Below are positions 22,541 to 35,625 of a DNA stretch of 52,835 nt, in pieces. Position numbers and translations under genes: made by a program. Source of the stretch: Hydnum rufescens UP504 (Eukaryota; Basidiomycota; Agaricomycetes; Cantharellales; Hydnaceae). The notes below the pieces were generated by a model. That model worked only from the letters and a program-made list of their open reading frames with translations. It had not been told where the DNA came from and did no database searches. The stretch lies in the NCBI GenBank assembly GCA_014904985.1, contig MU129195.1, positions 7,963 through 60,797 on the forward strand, in the 5' to 3' direction. Position 1 is the first letter of the stretch. Each line of letters opens with the position of its first letter.

Positions 22541-23788
22541 AGATATGAGTAGGTGGCGAGCCCATTTTTGGTAGTGGGATGTTGATTTGCGAGCTCTGCT
22601 GCAGTCTCTGCAGTCATTGGCACAGAAGATTTATTGGAAGTTTGATAAATGCTTTCGCGAAGCGTTAAGCTGGAAGGGGCTCGCTTCGCACTCGCATTCT
22701 CGGGAACAGACGACGACGGTGGTCGTGTCGTACTAGGATGGAGAGGCTGAAAACCACGCGGCGTGTCCGCAATCACGCGAAAGTGAGCTGTGAAGGGGGG
22801 TCCGAGAGCAGAAGGCCTCGTATCAGGGTCAACCTGGAGAGTAGTGCGAGAAGATCAATCTACAGGGAACATCGAGACATGGAGGAACTGGCTGATAATT
22901 GATCAGGCCCACTGCTCTGAGAACCTCGGTAGGTACCACCACGGCAGGGAGGGACAGGGACCCCGTTGAATGTCTTGCTCCCGAGCCCTGTAGCTGTGCT
23001 CTAGTGGAGCACATACAATGCGACTAATGTCAAATGATGGCTGGATGACGTTGGGAGTGAATTCCCGAACTTGGTATCTCGAAAGGACCTAGTGGCAATC
23101 GGGAGTAGTGGCGTATACCCTACCAAATTACTTCAGAGTCCTACGCTTGATTGCGAGAATCTCAGGCACAAGTATAAAATCGTGATTGTGGATGATCTAC
23201 ATGCAGTGTTGTCAGTTAATGTAATGTAGTGGATACATTGGCGGCCTGGCATACGCCTTCATGGCACAGATACGGCTTAAAATTGATTTCATCATCATCA
23301 TCATCATCAATGTAGATCGGGAATACACGGGTCCACTCAACGAGGTAGACGAAAACTCGGTCTTGATTTTCGCTCATGACTCTTCAGGGAAATGACGACT
23401 GCGTGGACGAGCTGACTGTCTTTTTGGAATGTCTTGCCCAGTGCCTTTTTGTCAAACCTCGCCACCTCTTTTTCCATGAAGACAGGTGCGGGAGTGCCAC
23501 ACGTGCCACGAGGGCAGGGCAGGTTTTTTCGGCGACCGTCATTAAAATCGAGGGGACGAGCAAAGTTGAGGGTGCCCTTGAGCCGTTCCTGGGTGAAGAT
23601 AGTATTTCTGTTCCCCACTAGGAACGATAGAACTGTCAAATATAAGGCTGAATTGCACTGGATCATCGACTTGGTTGTGGTATCTGGATTAAGAATCGTA
23701 CTTCTATACTGGTGTAGTTATCGATCTGAAGAGAGGTGGCAGATGCCGTAATCGCTACGGCGCGACTCATTTTTGCCTCTGGAAACTT
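22541..23788. other. Spacer upstream of RVB1 with a short (atc)n microsatellite
   Basis: Contains six tandem atc/tca units near 23287-23309. A minus-strand ORF at 23337-23666 has no recognised motif. The region should include the RVB1 promoter, but no TATA box is obvious. Confidence 0.4.
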
Positions 23789-25515
<1,727 letters not shown>

Positions 25516-25696
25516 GTACTTGGATCGAAGTTGTAGAAAAGTAAATTACAACTGTCTTCTTTTGATTTGTGTAGTCCTTTCTTCTAATACTTGGACTACG
25601 CTTGTGGACTCAGTTTAGCATTGAAATATATCTCTCACCCTGAGGGTGGGCCAAAGATTGATGAACTCGTGAGGTGTATGAGTCGCCCTCCAGTCA

Positions 25697-26183
25697 TCAT
25701 GGCATCATGCAACCTATTCCAGGCCCAGGGGGGAAATACAGTAGAATGCCTCGCCTGGGATGTGGAAGCTGGATGCAATACACCCTATGATGATCGAACG
25801 TTGCAAAGATTCCTTGACAGAGTATACCAAAGTCATTATAATGGAACGGAGCTTCTATGCGAGATTCCACCCAGTCCAGATGGTTCCAGGCGTCGGTATG
25901 CCTTTCAAGTTGGATGAGGCGGGTGGTGGGGATTGCAGATTTATCAATAGATCCCGAAACATCGGTATAACCAAACACATCCAGTTTGATGAAGTACTGC
26001 AGTACGATCGACATGTTTGAAGTAGGAACATACCTTAGAGGAATGCAAAATTCAGGGGTGAAGGAGCAGGGAAACTCGGTGATCACTCACTGTGCCACAT
26101 CTGGCGATCTGACGTCCCTCGAGTCCGAAAACCAGCGTAAGCACCTCAGGAGGCAGTGTGAACAGACTGAGATTAATACTCAT
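25697..26183 (-). CDS. F-box protein (partial, probably frameshifted)
   Basis: Substrate-adaptor type protein of SCF ubiquitin ligases. Exon 1 (26183-26091) encodes LFTLPPEVLTLVFGLEGRQIARC, a typical agaricomycete F-box. A 57 bp intron leads to VCSYFKHV (from 26033), the usual continuation. The next expected part (VLQYFIKLDVFGYTDVSGS, then HTDAWNHLDW) is one base out of frame at about 26008-26012. The rest of the protein, normally several hundred residues of WD/kelch-like sequence, is not found downstream, and RVB1 follows in convergent orientation. Probably a truncated, decaying member of a large family. Confidence 0.6.
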
Positions 26184-26646
26184 TGCCGGTCTTCGAAGAC
26201 CGTGACTGTCACGGCCGTTACCTGGGACCACCAATGGGTCCATGTGGCTACCTCGGAGCCGACAGGCCTATGATCAATCGCTGCATGTAAGAGAATTGGA
26301 TGTCTTCCCAGTAAGGATAGAACATCCGCGTCCTCTCTCTCGATCTCGGGGAATACCTCCTCCAATTCCTGATTTGCGACGATGAACACATCACGATTTG
26401 GGCTGTTTGTCATGTTTATATCTGTCTTCATTCCTCGGGGCGGAGCTGCTCTTATTGATTGGTCTTAAAACTTAAGCTGATGCTGAGGCACTGGGCTTCA
26501 TTTTAACCTTCCGATGCGTTCCATATGGGGCCCTGCTCTCTGGTATGACGGGATTGTCCTCTACAGCCTCAGGTTCGGAAAGACTTCTGCACGCTCTCGA
26601 CATGTCAGGCACATTATAAATAGTTTTCAACACCGGCTCTGCATAG
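26184..26646. other. Spacer between F-box fragment and helicase 3' end
   Basis: A minus-strand ORF (26431-26180) upstream of the F-box reads EELEEVFPEIERED-like acidic sequence and could be its 5' part, but no motif supports this. Nothing else is seen. Confidence 0.35.
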
Positions 26647-29545
26647 CTAATCAGTAGGAAGAACTACCTCCTCGCAGTCTTGCAACGCATCCTTCCAAAG
26701 CTCATGATGTTCGAGCGTGTGTCTATCCCCAATGACAATTCTGCCATATCTGGCCCTCGTCCACGCAACGTTCAGTCTTCTCTCATCGTCCATGAAGCCA
26801 ATCTCCCCCTCCTCATTACACCGCACAGTGCTGAAGATGACGATATCGAACTCCCGGCCTTGTACGCCATCGATGGTATATGCATGGCAATCCACCAGAT
26901 TGAGATTAGAGAGCTCTTTGGACTGTCTGGAATATGGCGTGAGAAGTGCGATGGACACAGAGTTCTTGGGCACCGCAGGAGCCTTTTGAGCACCCGGACC
27001 AGAGTTTGGAGGGGCTTGAAGCAGTCTGACAATATTTTTCACCAATTGCACTTGACCCTCATTCTTTTTTGAGGAAGAACCGAGGGACTCGGGCGTATCA
27101 CAAGAAATGAAAACGCGGCCGACCTTTTTCGTTGGCCACGGAAAGGCGCTCGGAGGAATCTGGCGCACCGAATCATCGATACCAGACCTGAGGCGGCCTT
27201 CGTAGAAGCGTTTCGATGGGAACGCAGCAAGACTGGCATTAAATCGATACTGGATCTGTCATATCAACTTGAGAATACGCTTGTAACATGAATAAGCTGT
27301 CCTTGACGTACATCAAGCATGCATTTCCTAACGTCGGGGGAGTCGGCTTCAAGGTACAGTCGCTCAAAAAGTGAGCGATCATGGTTAAGAACCTCACTGG
27401 CAGGCCTGACAACCGGGCGAAGTTGCACACTGTGCATCTGATGGTTATTAACCTAGGGTACCCTGTATCCTGTTGAACTTACTGATCGCCTACAAGGATA
27501 GCCCGTTCTGAGCCCTTGACAAGAGGAATGAGGGCAACTGGTTCCACGATCTCTAGAAAGAGGTTGAGGAATGAACAATTGTCTTGTAGTCTCACAGGAA
27601 CAATACTGACGCGATGCTTCGTCCACCACCACCAATCCAAACTCGAGCTTCCGGACGAGACCGAGGCCAGCGCCAGCTGAGAGATATTCAATATATTCAA
27701 TATAAAGGCAACAGTAAACCATTAACACCACCCACCGCAAGTCGAAAACACAATACGAGCATCTTTGATCTTCTTCAAAGCCTTGGCCGCTTGCTCTCTG
27801 CCTTGCGGAGTATCATGTTCAGATGCGCTCACGGCGAGACGACGCATACTTGAGGCAACCTTTTCGATGTCTGTGGTAGCTCGCTACCAGGTGGAATTAC
27901 GGGACAGTTCGCCGAGACAGAATAAAGGGACGCACAACAATCAAGGACTCATTGATGATCGGTGGCTTTTGGTTTAGAAACCTTTCAAGAACATTATCGA
28001 CGGCTGACATCGATTGAGTTTGGGAGAAACAGGAAAATAAGGGAAGGCATCACACCGTTATGCGTGGATGCAGCCAACAATATCTTCTGGTCACGACTGG
28101 TAACCCCTAATATATAAGCAAGGATGTGAACAACAAGGGTCGTTTTCCTGCAACATCTTTCAGTCCCCCTAAGCAACTTTCTTGTTCTCATGAGACACAC
28201 CCCGTTCCGGGAGGCCTAAAGCAGGCCGGAGATTGAAAATATAGCTTCCAACTGACGTCCGAGTGAAATCTTACCCCCAAATAAGAGTCAGCCGTGCATC
28301 CTGGACCGCCCGAATCGCTTCAATTTGGCTAATGAATGAACGATCTGGTTAATTGTCGGTACCAAAAACACGACGTTCTGGAACACATTCCTTGAATTCA
28401 AGGAGGGAGGAGAACCCGGTGGGTCAAATGGAACGAGGGGTGGGATATCAAAGTGAGAACCGCAAAGAATATTCACGAGGGAGGTGGCTTCGTCCCGATG
28501 TTCTCCCAATGTTATGAGGGCATCGATCTCGGCTTTTGCAGTGGCAGTGGAATCGCATGGGTGGACCCACCAAGAAGCCTCGGAAAGATGGGGGGGAAGC
28601 ACCTGTAAAGCTTGGAGAATTGCGGAGCCTTTCTTGGAACTCCCCACAATACAATCCAAACAAGCGGGATTTTCCTTGTCAGAGGCGCTCCGAAGTCGAA
28701 GATGATCGCCTTGTCGAGCGGAAAATGGTGCATCTATTCGATAGGTTAAACTAATCTCGGAAGAGGATTTTGATGTAAGGGTGACCAGCTGCTGTAGGGG
28801 CTTGGATCGCGGTACTCCCATCTCATCGCATCGGCATGACTCATTAGCTTGGCTGGCGTATTCAATACTGACCCCTGCACCTTGGAAGACAACATGGTTT
28901 TGAATCCCGGAGGCATCGCTCGCTGCGATTTCCCATAGTTGTAATATTACATCTCGGCAGAGGTCAGGGGGACGGATAGTCAGGGCTGAGAGCCACATTA
29001 GGTGGACAATATCGTGGGGTGACATGCCATGGATCAGGTCGGACAAATACCTCTTCAAAATGTCGGGAGTAAAGGCGAGCGCAACGTTCGCATTGCGAAT
29101 GACTCCGAGCACCACGTCTCTGGACCACAAAGCAAGGTTACGGGAGTCATCTCCGGCCTCGCGTGCAAATGACCATTGCGCTAGTTCGATTGCTAAAGAA
29201 GGAAGTTCTTCCTTCATGACCGCTATCGCCAGACCAAGCACACGACCACTTCTTTGGGCCAAGAGATGTCGGAAAAGGGCAACTGCTTTGTGTGGGGCAT
29301 GATAGGCGATTGAAAAACGCACTACTTCCCTGATCTTTTCGTTGGTCATAGAGTCCGCGTGCGACCAAACAGAATCACGGAGTATTGGGGCCCATTCAGG
29401 ATGCTTTGTCCAATCGTACGTTTCAAGCGTACTTTTACTCAAAACCAGAGGAACATTGTCAATGCGCCGAAGAATTTCTTCAGTGGGCACGCTATTTGGC
29501 GATGATGAATGACGTGAAAACTCCACGTCGGGAGAAAGCCGTCGC
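26647..29545 (-). CDS. SF1 RNA helicase, UPF1/SDE3-like
   Basis: A large N-terminal exon (~29545-28405, ~400 residues with no recognised domain) splices into the helicase core. An intron removing 28404 down to about 28335 yields PFDPPDRSFISQIEAIRAVQ (Q-motif). Walker A is then assembled from three exons: WG | PPGTG | KTTLVVHIL. Further motifs are VVVDEASQIVEPVALIPLVK (motif II, needing a GTCAGT donor), ILVGDHVQLRP (III), FERL plus LDIQYRF (IV), SVSIALLTPYS, YTIDGVQGREFDIVIFSTVR (V) and RRLNVAWTRAR (VI). The gene ends EEVVLPTD. All motifs are intact. It starts immediately after an RdRP gene on the same strand. The first in-frame ATG of the large exon lies about 60 codons in, so a 5' exon, or fusion to the RdRP, is likely. 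A role in RNA silencing is inferred from this pairing. Confidence 0.88.
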
Positions 29546-29553
29546 TCACTATT

Positions 29554-32500
29554 CGAAGGACATGTCTAAGATCTGTTGACCCACCCGATCTCTATTAGAA
29601 ATGACGTGAATCTCGATTGCTTGGATTTTCTCGCGATAGACTCGTCCTATGTATCGCTTTGGAGGGATACAGTGAAACCCTTTGACGCAGAAGTAAGGTA
29701 GAATACCTGGACTCGCGAGCTAATTTTTCCCAAAGCAATACTGGCCCGTACCTCAGCCTCGACGTCACGGGATCCGGGTTTTTGTAGAAAAATGAACGTG
29801 TCAGAACGCTGTTGTGCATACAGTTGAAACATGCCTGGACCGGTGTAGAGATAAGATGTCGAGACTGAAGTACTGGCTTGGCGGCCAAGAGAGGAGGCTG
29901 CGTCTGTCACACAGAGTACTCGTACGCCGGCACCGACGGGAGAATCCTCATCCCAGGAGCACATAGAAGTTTTGTAAATCATTATTGTACATCTGGAATC
30001 AATCTGAGGCTTCCAAGTAAGGCGTGAATAGAAGTGGGAAAGATAACCAAGCCTACTTTGAGAACTATGACCATACGCTGAAACAGTCTGATTGCATATT
30101 CCAAGCGGCGGAAAAAGGCCGACAAACCCTCGTCCTTGGAGGAGTAGAGGCGTTGTAATCGAATGGGTCCAGCTAGGTTGTGAGCCGCGAGGTCAGAATT
30201 ACGGAGGATATCGGATTGTCTTAAGCTTGAAGGAGGATAAGTCCCTTGGCGGAGATAGCTGACACGTTACTCACCTATTCCAGATCACTGGCCCAGTTTC
30301 ATAGAAAGGTAGTAAGAAATTCTCCACAAAATGTCGCTGAAGATTCGTCAATGCATCCCAATTGATGTGAGGGAAAAAGCCATTGGGGTCTATCTGCCTT
30401 TCGGTACAATATCGGAATAACAATTCCAATCTTGTGAACTCAGACATAGCAAGCGACTTTGAAGAAAGCAATTCAAGAAGCTCCTCCTCGTCCAGAGATT
30501 TATTTATGCGTGTCCCATTGGATCGGAGGGGGTTTGCCGCTCTTTCCGCCTTGAACTTCTCAGTGAATGCCCGAGCCTGAGCCTGAAGAAGGTCGAGGAT
30601 GAAGGTTGAGCCATCTGCAGGAGCCGGAGGCGAACGGAGCTTATCAGGTATGAAGATGGGAGCCCCATCAACGGAATCAGAATGAAGTGCGTTTAACTAA
30701 AACGCGAAGGTGTAAGATAATGGCGCTAGAAATGTAAAGTCAAGAACCTCCTGGCATTCTATACTCATCGCGCCTAGAGGGGAAAGACGAAGCCATTTGA
30801 GATACAAGTTCTTGACTCGCCCCAGCGAAGCATTGTTGTAGCGAGCAAAATAATTGATCTGACTCCATTGGTTAACAAATGCATGATTGTGGAAGAGGGT
30901 AGAGATGTTTCTCTACAGGCGTGGCGTACCAAAGCTTTGCGCGTAACTGATGCTTCCGGTCTTGCCTTAGCAGCAGGATAGCCGTAGCTCTGACCGCATA
31001 GAGAGTCTAAAAATCTTGACACTGAAAGGTATAAATCAGACCTACCTCTGATATGGATGAGGGAATCAAGTCGCTGTCCCAGCACACGAAAAACTTCAAA
31101 GCGATGAATCGGTCATTTCCCGTACCGTCTGTGGAAGCCACTGACCTTGTCACCGTCCAAATCGCCTTGCAAGGATAAGCGTCATCCAGCTCGTATCAAA
31201 CTGTAACATAAAATATAGTAGACAAACCTCCTGACGACATGCTTGCAGCCGGTCTATCCCCAAGACCAGAGAAAACTAAGCATTCCTATGATAAGGGAAT
31301 GTAAGCCTGACGGAATACTTAGAATCATCCGTATTCCACCTCTCGATCACCTCCGAATGGTCCAGGCTTGTTCACGGCTCGAAGTTTCAAAATATCTCCG
31401 GGGTGAAGACAAGGATTGCGAACTACAATGATATCCACATTGAAAATCGTGCGAGGACCCTAAATGAGATAGCCAGGGGAGTCATCTGTTTGGGATGGCA
31501 TGCCACAATTCACAAACCACTCGCGGTAGGTTCACCCGTACAAAGACCTCGCCTGGTTTGAGGACACCTTGTTCGTCACACACTCCATATAGTAGACGAG
31601 ACTTTTCAATGGTAATGCGGACTTTCGGAGCCTGTTTTTTGTCCAGACCCATGTTGAGGGTGTGCATTTGGATGTCCGCTATCTGTCTTTGGATATCAAG
31701 GTCTTCCAGTCCCTTTAGTGCGAGGGATCGAATGAGATCGAGACGGTCGGCGGTTGAGAGAAGAACAATAGCAGAATGGAGATCTGAAGTGGCCTTAGCG
31801 ATCATATCCAAATATTCACCTTGCTTGGCAAGGAATGTTGCATCGGTGATTTTGAGGGCCGAGAGAAGAGTAACATGTTCTGCACTGAGAAAATTCACCT
31901 GTAAGGGATGGGCATGAAAGTACCGAAGATGATCTCACTTTAATCTTCCAAATGCATACGGCTTCGAATATCCAGAAATTGAAAAAAAAATTCCACTCTC
32001 AGGAGAGGCTTTGAACTATCGGCAGAATTTAAGTACAATGTCTAGAAATGAGATGTCGAAGGACCATACCTTTTTCATTGATTTCCTCAAATGGGCATGG
32101 ATTTTTCCTGTACCCGTGGCCCTGTGTTGTTTCCATTCATCGAGTTGTTTAGACACACAAACCACTCCCTACTGTTACATCAATTACACAGGCTTGACTC
32201 AGATACGTGGGTAGACAAACCTTGTAACCGAGATATCGAATTTGCATCACGCTCGGGACGTAGATCTTGCCCTCGAAGGTTAATCCCAGCGTCTTTGCGA
32301 GGCGGTGCGCAAATTCAAAAGTGACGAGTCCGCATCCATCCGACATTTCTACTTGGGGTGCCTTACCCAGCCCATCAGACATAATATCCGGGATATCCTT
32401 AACCATTTGGGGTCCAGAGGGTGGCCTCCATCTTGGCTGCTGAACAGAAGTCCAATGCGCTTGGCACCTATATAACAGTGGCAGTGGCAGTGAAAAACTA

Positions 32501-33023
32501 TCGAGATGCATACGATTCAGTGATCAGGGTACTCACGTTTAGCGGCGGTATTGATCTTTTCAAATTCTCCCAACGCCATGATCGCTTCCTCAACTTGCGC
32601 GTTCGAGTGGGCCCGGATCAAGGTACACGACCTTGACTTAAGTTGGCTATTGCTATGACCGAAAAAGTAGTACGTTTCATTGTTAAGCTTGATCCCATTC
32701 CATATGATTTCGGCGAGGAAGTCCCCTGCGTCTGATATCTTCATATCGGGAAATCGAAGATCAGCTACAGAGAAGTGGACGTATCGGTCGGCTTCAGCTT
32801 CTTTCAAGACTCGGTTAATGGGTAGTGATTCTTTAGAATAATCGAAGTCGAGACGACATGTCAGTGGATCCGTGCCCTGATTTTGCACAACTGTGAGGGA
32901 CTTGATCTTTGGGGCTCTATCAGTCTGCTTCGGCGGAGGTCGTAAGGCAGAATGGGGTAGCTTGAACGCCCAGTGCGTCATATCTGTAGTTATGGTGTGG
33001 AGGACGGTAATAGGAGGAGCCAT
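29554..33023 (-). CDS. Eukaryotic RNA-dependent RNA polymerase (silencing type)
   Basis: Cell-encoded RdRP of the QDE-1/Rdp1 family, which makes double-stranded RNA for small-RNA silencing. In order along the minus strand: GIKLNNETYYFFGHSNSQLK, AKRIGLLFSS, EMSDGCGLVTFEFAHRLAK, QIRYLGYKGVVCV, HLRKSMKK, LNAEHVTLLSALKITD, EKSRLLYGVCDEQGVLKPGE, VVRNPCLHPGDILKLRAV, GDRPAASMSSGG, and the catalytic GGDLDGDKFFVCWD assembled across two introns near 31165 and 31120. After that come WSQINYFARYNNASLG, MSIECQE and a C-terminal region through 29.6 kb. Most introns are clean. Between AKRIGLLFSS and KDIPDIMSDG (about 32410-32440) the frame shifts by one base with no usable intron. Several 3' exon joins are approximate. 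The true N-terminus may lie slightly upstream. Confidence 0.87.
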
Positions 33024-33341
33024 ATCGATGCAACACAGTCCTACAAGAGCTCAAGAGTCAACGCTGAATACTTATACAGTGTAGAAGCCGGGCTTTGCCG
33101 TTGGGCGCTTACAATACAAAAGATCATTAGCCATAGAATCGCATCCTCCATTTCACTGACAGCAGGTTTGCCAGGGAGATCGGAGATCTGTTGGACAATT
33201 CTTCATGGATCGCTCCATGGGCATCACTGGTATGGATCGTTGAGGGAGCAGCGCTTATCAGAATAGAAAAGCCCAATTACATGATCCAGCCGAAAGTGGG
33301 AATCGGTGGACAATTGCTATTACTCCTGCTTTCGTGGCACC
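33024..33341. promoter_or_regulatory. Divergent spacer between RdRP and AAA_28 gene
   Basis: A 318 bp region between divergent start codons, expected to carry both promoters. No specific element could be identified. Confidence 0.35.
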
Positions 33342-34005
33342 ATGATACGCATCATTCTGACTGGTCCCCATTCCTGCGGTAAGACCACACTCGCAAATGA
33401 GCTTATTCGTCGTTGGGGGGAAATATTTCCGGAATCCGAGCCCTCTTTGCTGTCGGAGGTGGCGAGAACCGTGATGCGGACCAAAGGTTTCACAAGAGCC
33501 GACATATCAAGCGTGAGTATGCTCCGCACTGTTTTAAGGGCACCCATGCTCATGTAGGCCTTCAACTATGAAGATAGAGTTCCAAAAAGCCATACTCGAT
33601 GCGCAGGTGGAGGCAGAATCCACAATCATGAGGCCTTTCGTGTCCGACCGATGTCTTTTGGACCCGATAGCGTACACGCTCTACAAGAATCCTGGAGTGG
33701 ATGGATCCAATCACCGAATGCTTGCTGTGCTACCCGCCGTCCAGTCCTTCCTTGCCTCCTATCGAGACTCAACAGAGACTCTTATCATTCTTCTCGAGCC
33801 CGTAAAAGAGTTTGCACAAGATGACGGCACCAGGAGCCAGGTTGGATCTTGGGAAGATTGGATGGAGTGTAATAGATGCTTTAAGGCCATACTACGAGAC
33901 ACTGGGATGCAATGGTCGACACTGGGTCCAGAAACGGTTGACTTGGGTACGAGAGTAGAGAAGGTAAAGGTGTTGTTGAAAGATGCCATGAGGAGGCGTG
34001 GGTGA
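33342..34005 (+). CDS. AAA_28-type P-loop ATPase/kinase-like protein
   Basis: Two exons (33342-33512 and 33574-34005) give 200 residues. Walker A is LTGPHSCGKTTLANEL, followed by the family-typical EVARTVM...GFTRADI. The 61 bp intron (donor GTGAGT, acceptor ATGAAG) joins ADISS to IEFQKAILDAQVEAE in phase. A SDRCLLDPIAYTLY motif and a C-terminal helix complete it. These fungal proteins resemble NadR-like P-loop kinases, but their substrate is not known. Starting at 33342 (MIRIILTGP) places the P-loop at the N-terminus as usual; an in-frame ATG at 33306 is less likely. The gene looks intact. Confidence 0.8.
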
Positions 34006-34251
34006 AAAAGCCAGGATAGTTCCCTCATGATGTTTTCGCCTCTATGATATCCAGACGCCGGACGGCTCATTCCGCCTGTTTTGCACTGCCACATCTAGAG
34101 GGTACTCATCCTAAAAAAATGTATTCTCGATCCCTCCTAATGTGGTGGTTTCCTTGCGTGCTCGAGAAACACCTCGTCTACCACATCTGGATGTACCAGC
34201 TACCTCAGAACGGCCTGAACCGCCGCGCGACACTCGAACTGGGTCTCTAGC

Positions 34252-35375
34252 CTAGCCTGTGCCCTCTGCCTTGGAACCATGTTTACAGATGTGAACGACC
34301 AGAGAAATCACTTCCGCTCATAATGACATCGTTACAATGCGAAGATGCGCATCCGATATCCAAGTGGTATATCCTTGACGGAAACCCAATTTGCTAGCCT
34401 CGTTGACGGTGAGTTGGTCATCGATCCCGATCCGATCTTTCCGCCCACATCGTCCATCACTAGGTTTAGAGGAGTCTTTATCCGGTCCTGCTTCCTCCTT
34501 GTCATCAGATGACCTTTCTGAGCCTGAGGATGCAGTATCGGCTCTCCTTCATAGGCATGAACATGCCGGGGCCCGATCATCCTCCTCGGCGGATGAACAT
34601 GCAATCGCACATTCGGCCGTGGTGTGGCTTCACTCTCCAGATGTCCCACACACTCAATTTGGCGTCTACACCACACTCATTCCCATGTCCACCGCCATCG
34701 AGTCATATCCTGATGCGCTTCGTAAGATGCAGGAAGGAGGTGTCCATGGGAAGACCCGGGCTTTGTTTATGACCGCCGGGGGCCAGTTCCCCGGAATGAT
34801 TGTTCGCGTCGCGAAGCCTGGACGGCTTGACGAACAGAATGCTGAGCCCTCCAATAAAAATGGAAAAGGAAACCGTCTCATCATCGGCCAGAAATCGAGA
34901 CCTTGGCCCACAAGACCTTCCATAAGTATACATGTGGGTAATATTAGTCCACGTCTTCCTTCTCAGAAAGACTTGACGGAATGTCTTTAGCTCGTCCGAA
35001 ACAGGGGGGCTCGCAATCCCTTAATGACAATGCAAAAGGACCCGCTGAAAGTGCTGGTGCGCAATTTCGACGCTATGGGGAACAGGCCCTGCGCGACGTA
35101 CGCAAAAATGTGGACAATACAGCGTTGGTCCGCCATTAACTTCTGATTTCAGGACATCCGGAACCTTCTTGCTGCGTGGGTCCAAGAGCTCGATGCTTGC
35201 GAACGAATATTGATCCGAGCCAGTGTATCACATCGTCGTATTTTTTTCGAGTCGGAAGATGCAATCATTCAGAAAGGTGGCTTTAATCATATAATTCACT
35301 ATTCCAATCTCGTTAACATCCAATCGTCCAGGAGATGAAAGGCTGCGAACATTCCCATTCCCAATCCGACGTCTG
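34252..35375 (+). pseudogene. Vms1/ANKZF1 homologue, decayed
   Basis: Vms1 releases nascent chains from stalled 60S ribosomes in ribosome quality control. The order of parts is right: C2H2 finger (LACALC, then DQRNHFRS and HRYNAKMRIRYPSG), an intron at 34409-34463, ALFMTAGGQFPGMIVRV, HKTFHKYT, then the VLRF1 catalytic core RPKQGGSQSLND with its Gln, SAGAQFRRYGEQALRD, DIRNLLAAWVQELDACERI and RTFPFPIRR. Three things are wrong. Two consecutive stops (TAA TGA, 34321-34326) replace the DW expected before HRYN. The frame before HKTFHKYT is one base off. The coding homology ends after the VLRF1 domain, with no ankyrin or VIM region before the UNC-50 start 250 bp later. Confidence 0.8.
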
Positions 35376-35625
35376 GTATGGAATTCTATCATTGTTGAGA
35401 GGTCCTTCTCTTCACCATAATTTTCCCACCCCTCCCCCTTGAATATCTTCTTCGACGTAGTGAAAGGCAAACGGCTTCCGTGTTCTGGGGGCTAGCTGAG
35501 GCTTCATGGATGATGAGAAGAAGTGGGTTTGTACTCTTGACCTTGCTAAGGACCGGACAGTACCAATATACGGTGCTCAGACGCGATTGTCTGTAAATAC
35601 CAAAGGCGAGTATCGTGATGTTAAG

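Noticed and set aside
29554..33023. Origin of the RdRP from an integrated RNA virus
   Set aside because: The catalytic DLDGD and flanking motifs are those of the cellular two-barrel silencing RdRP, and the gene has many spliceosomal introns.
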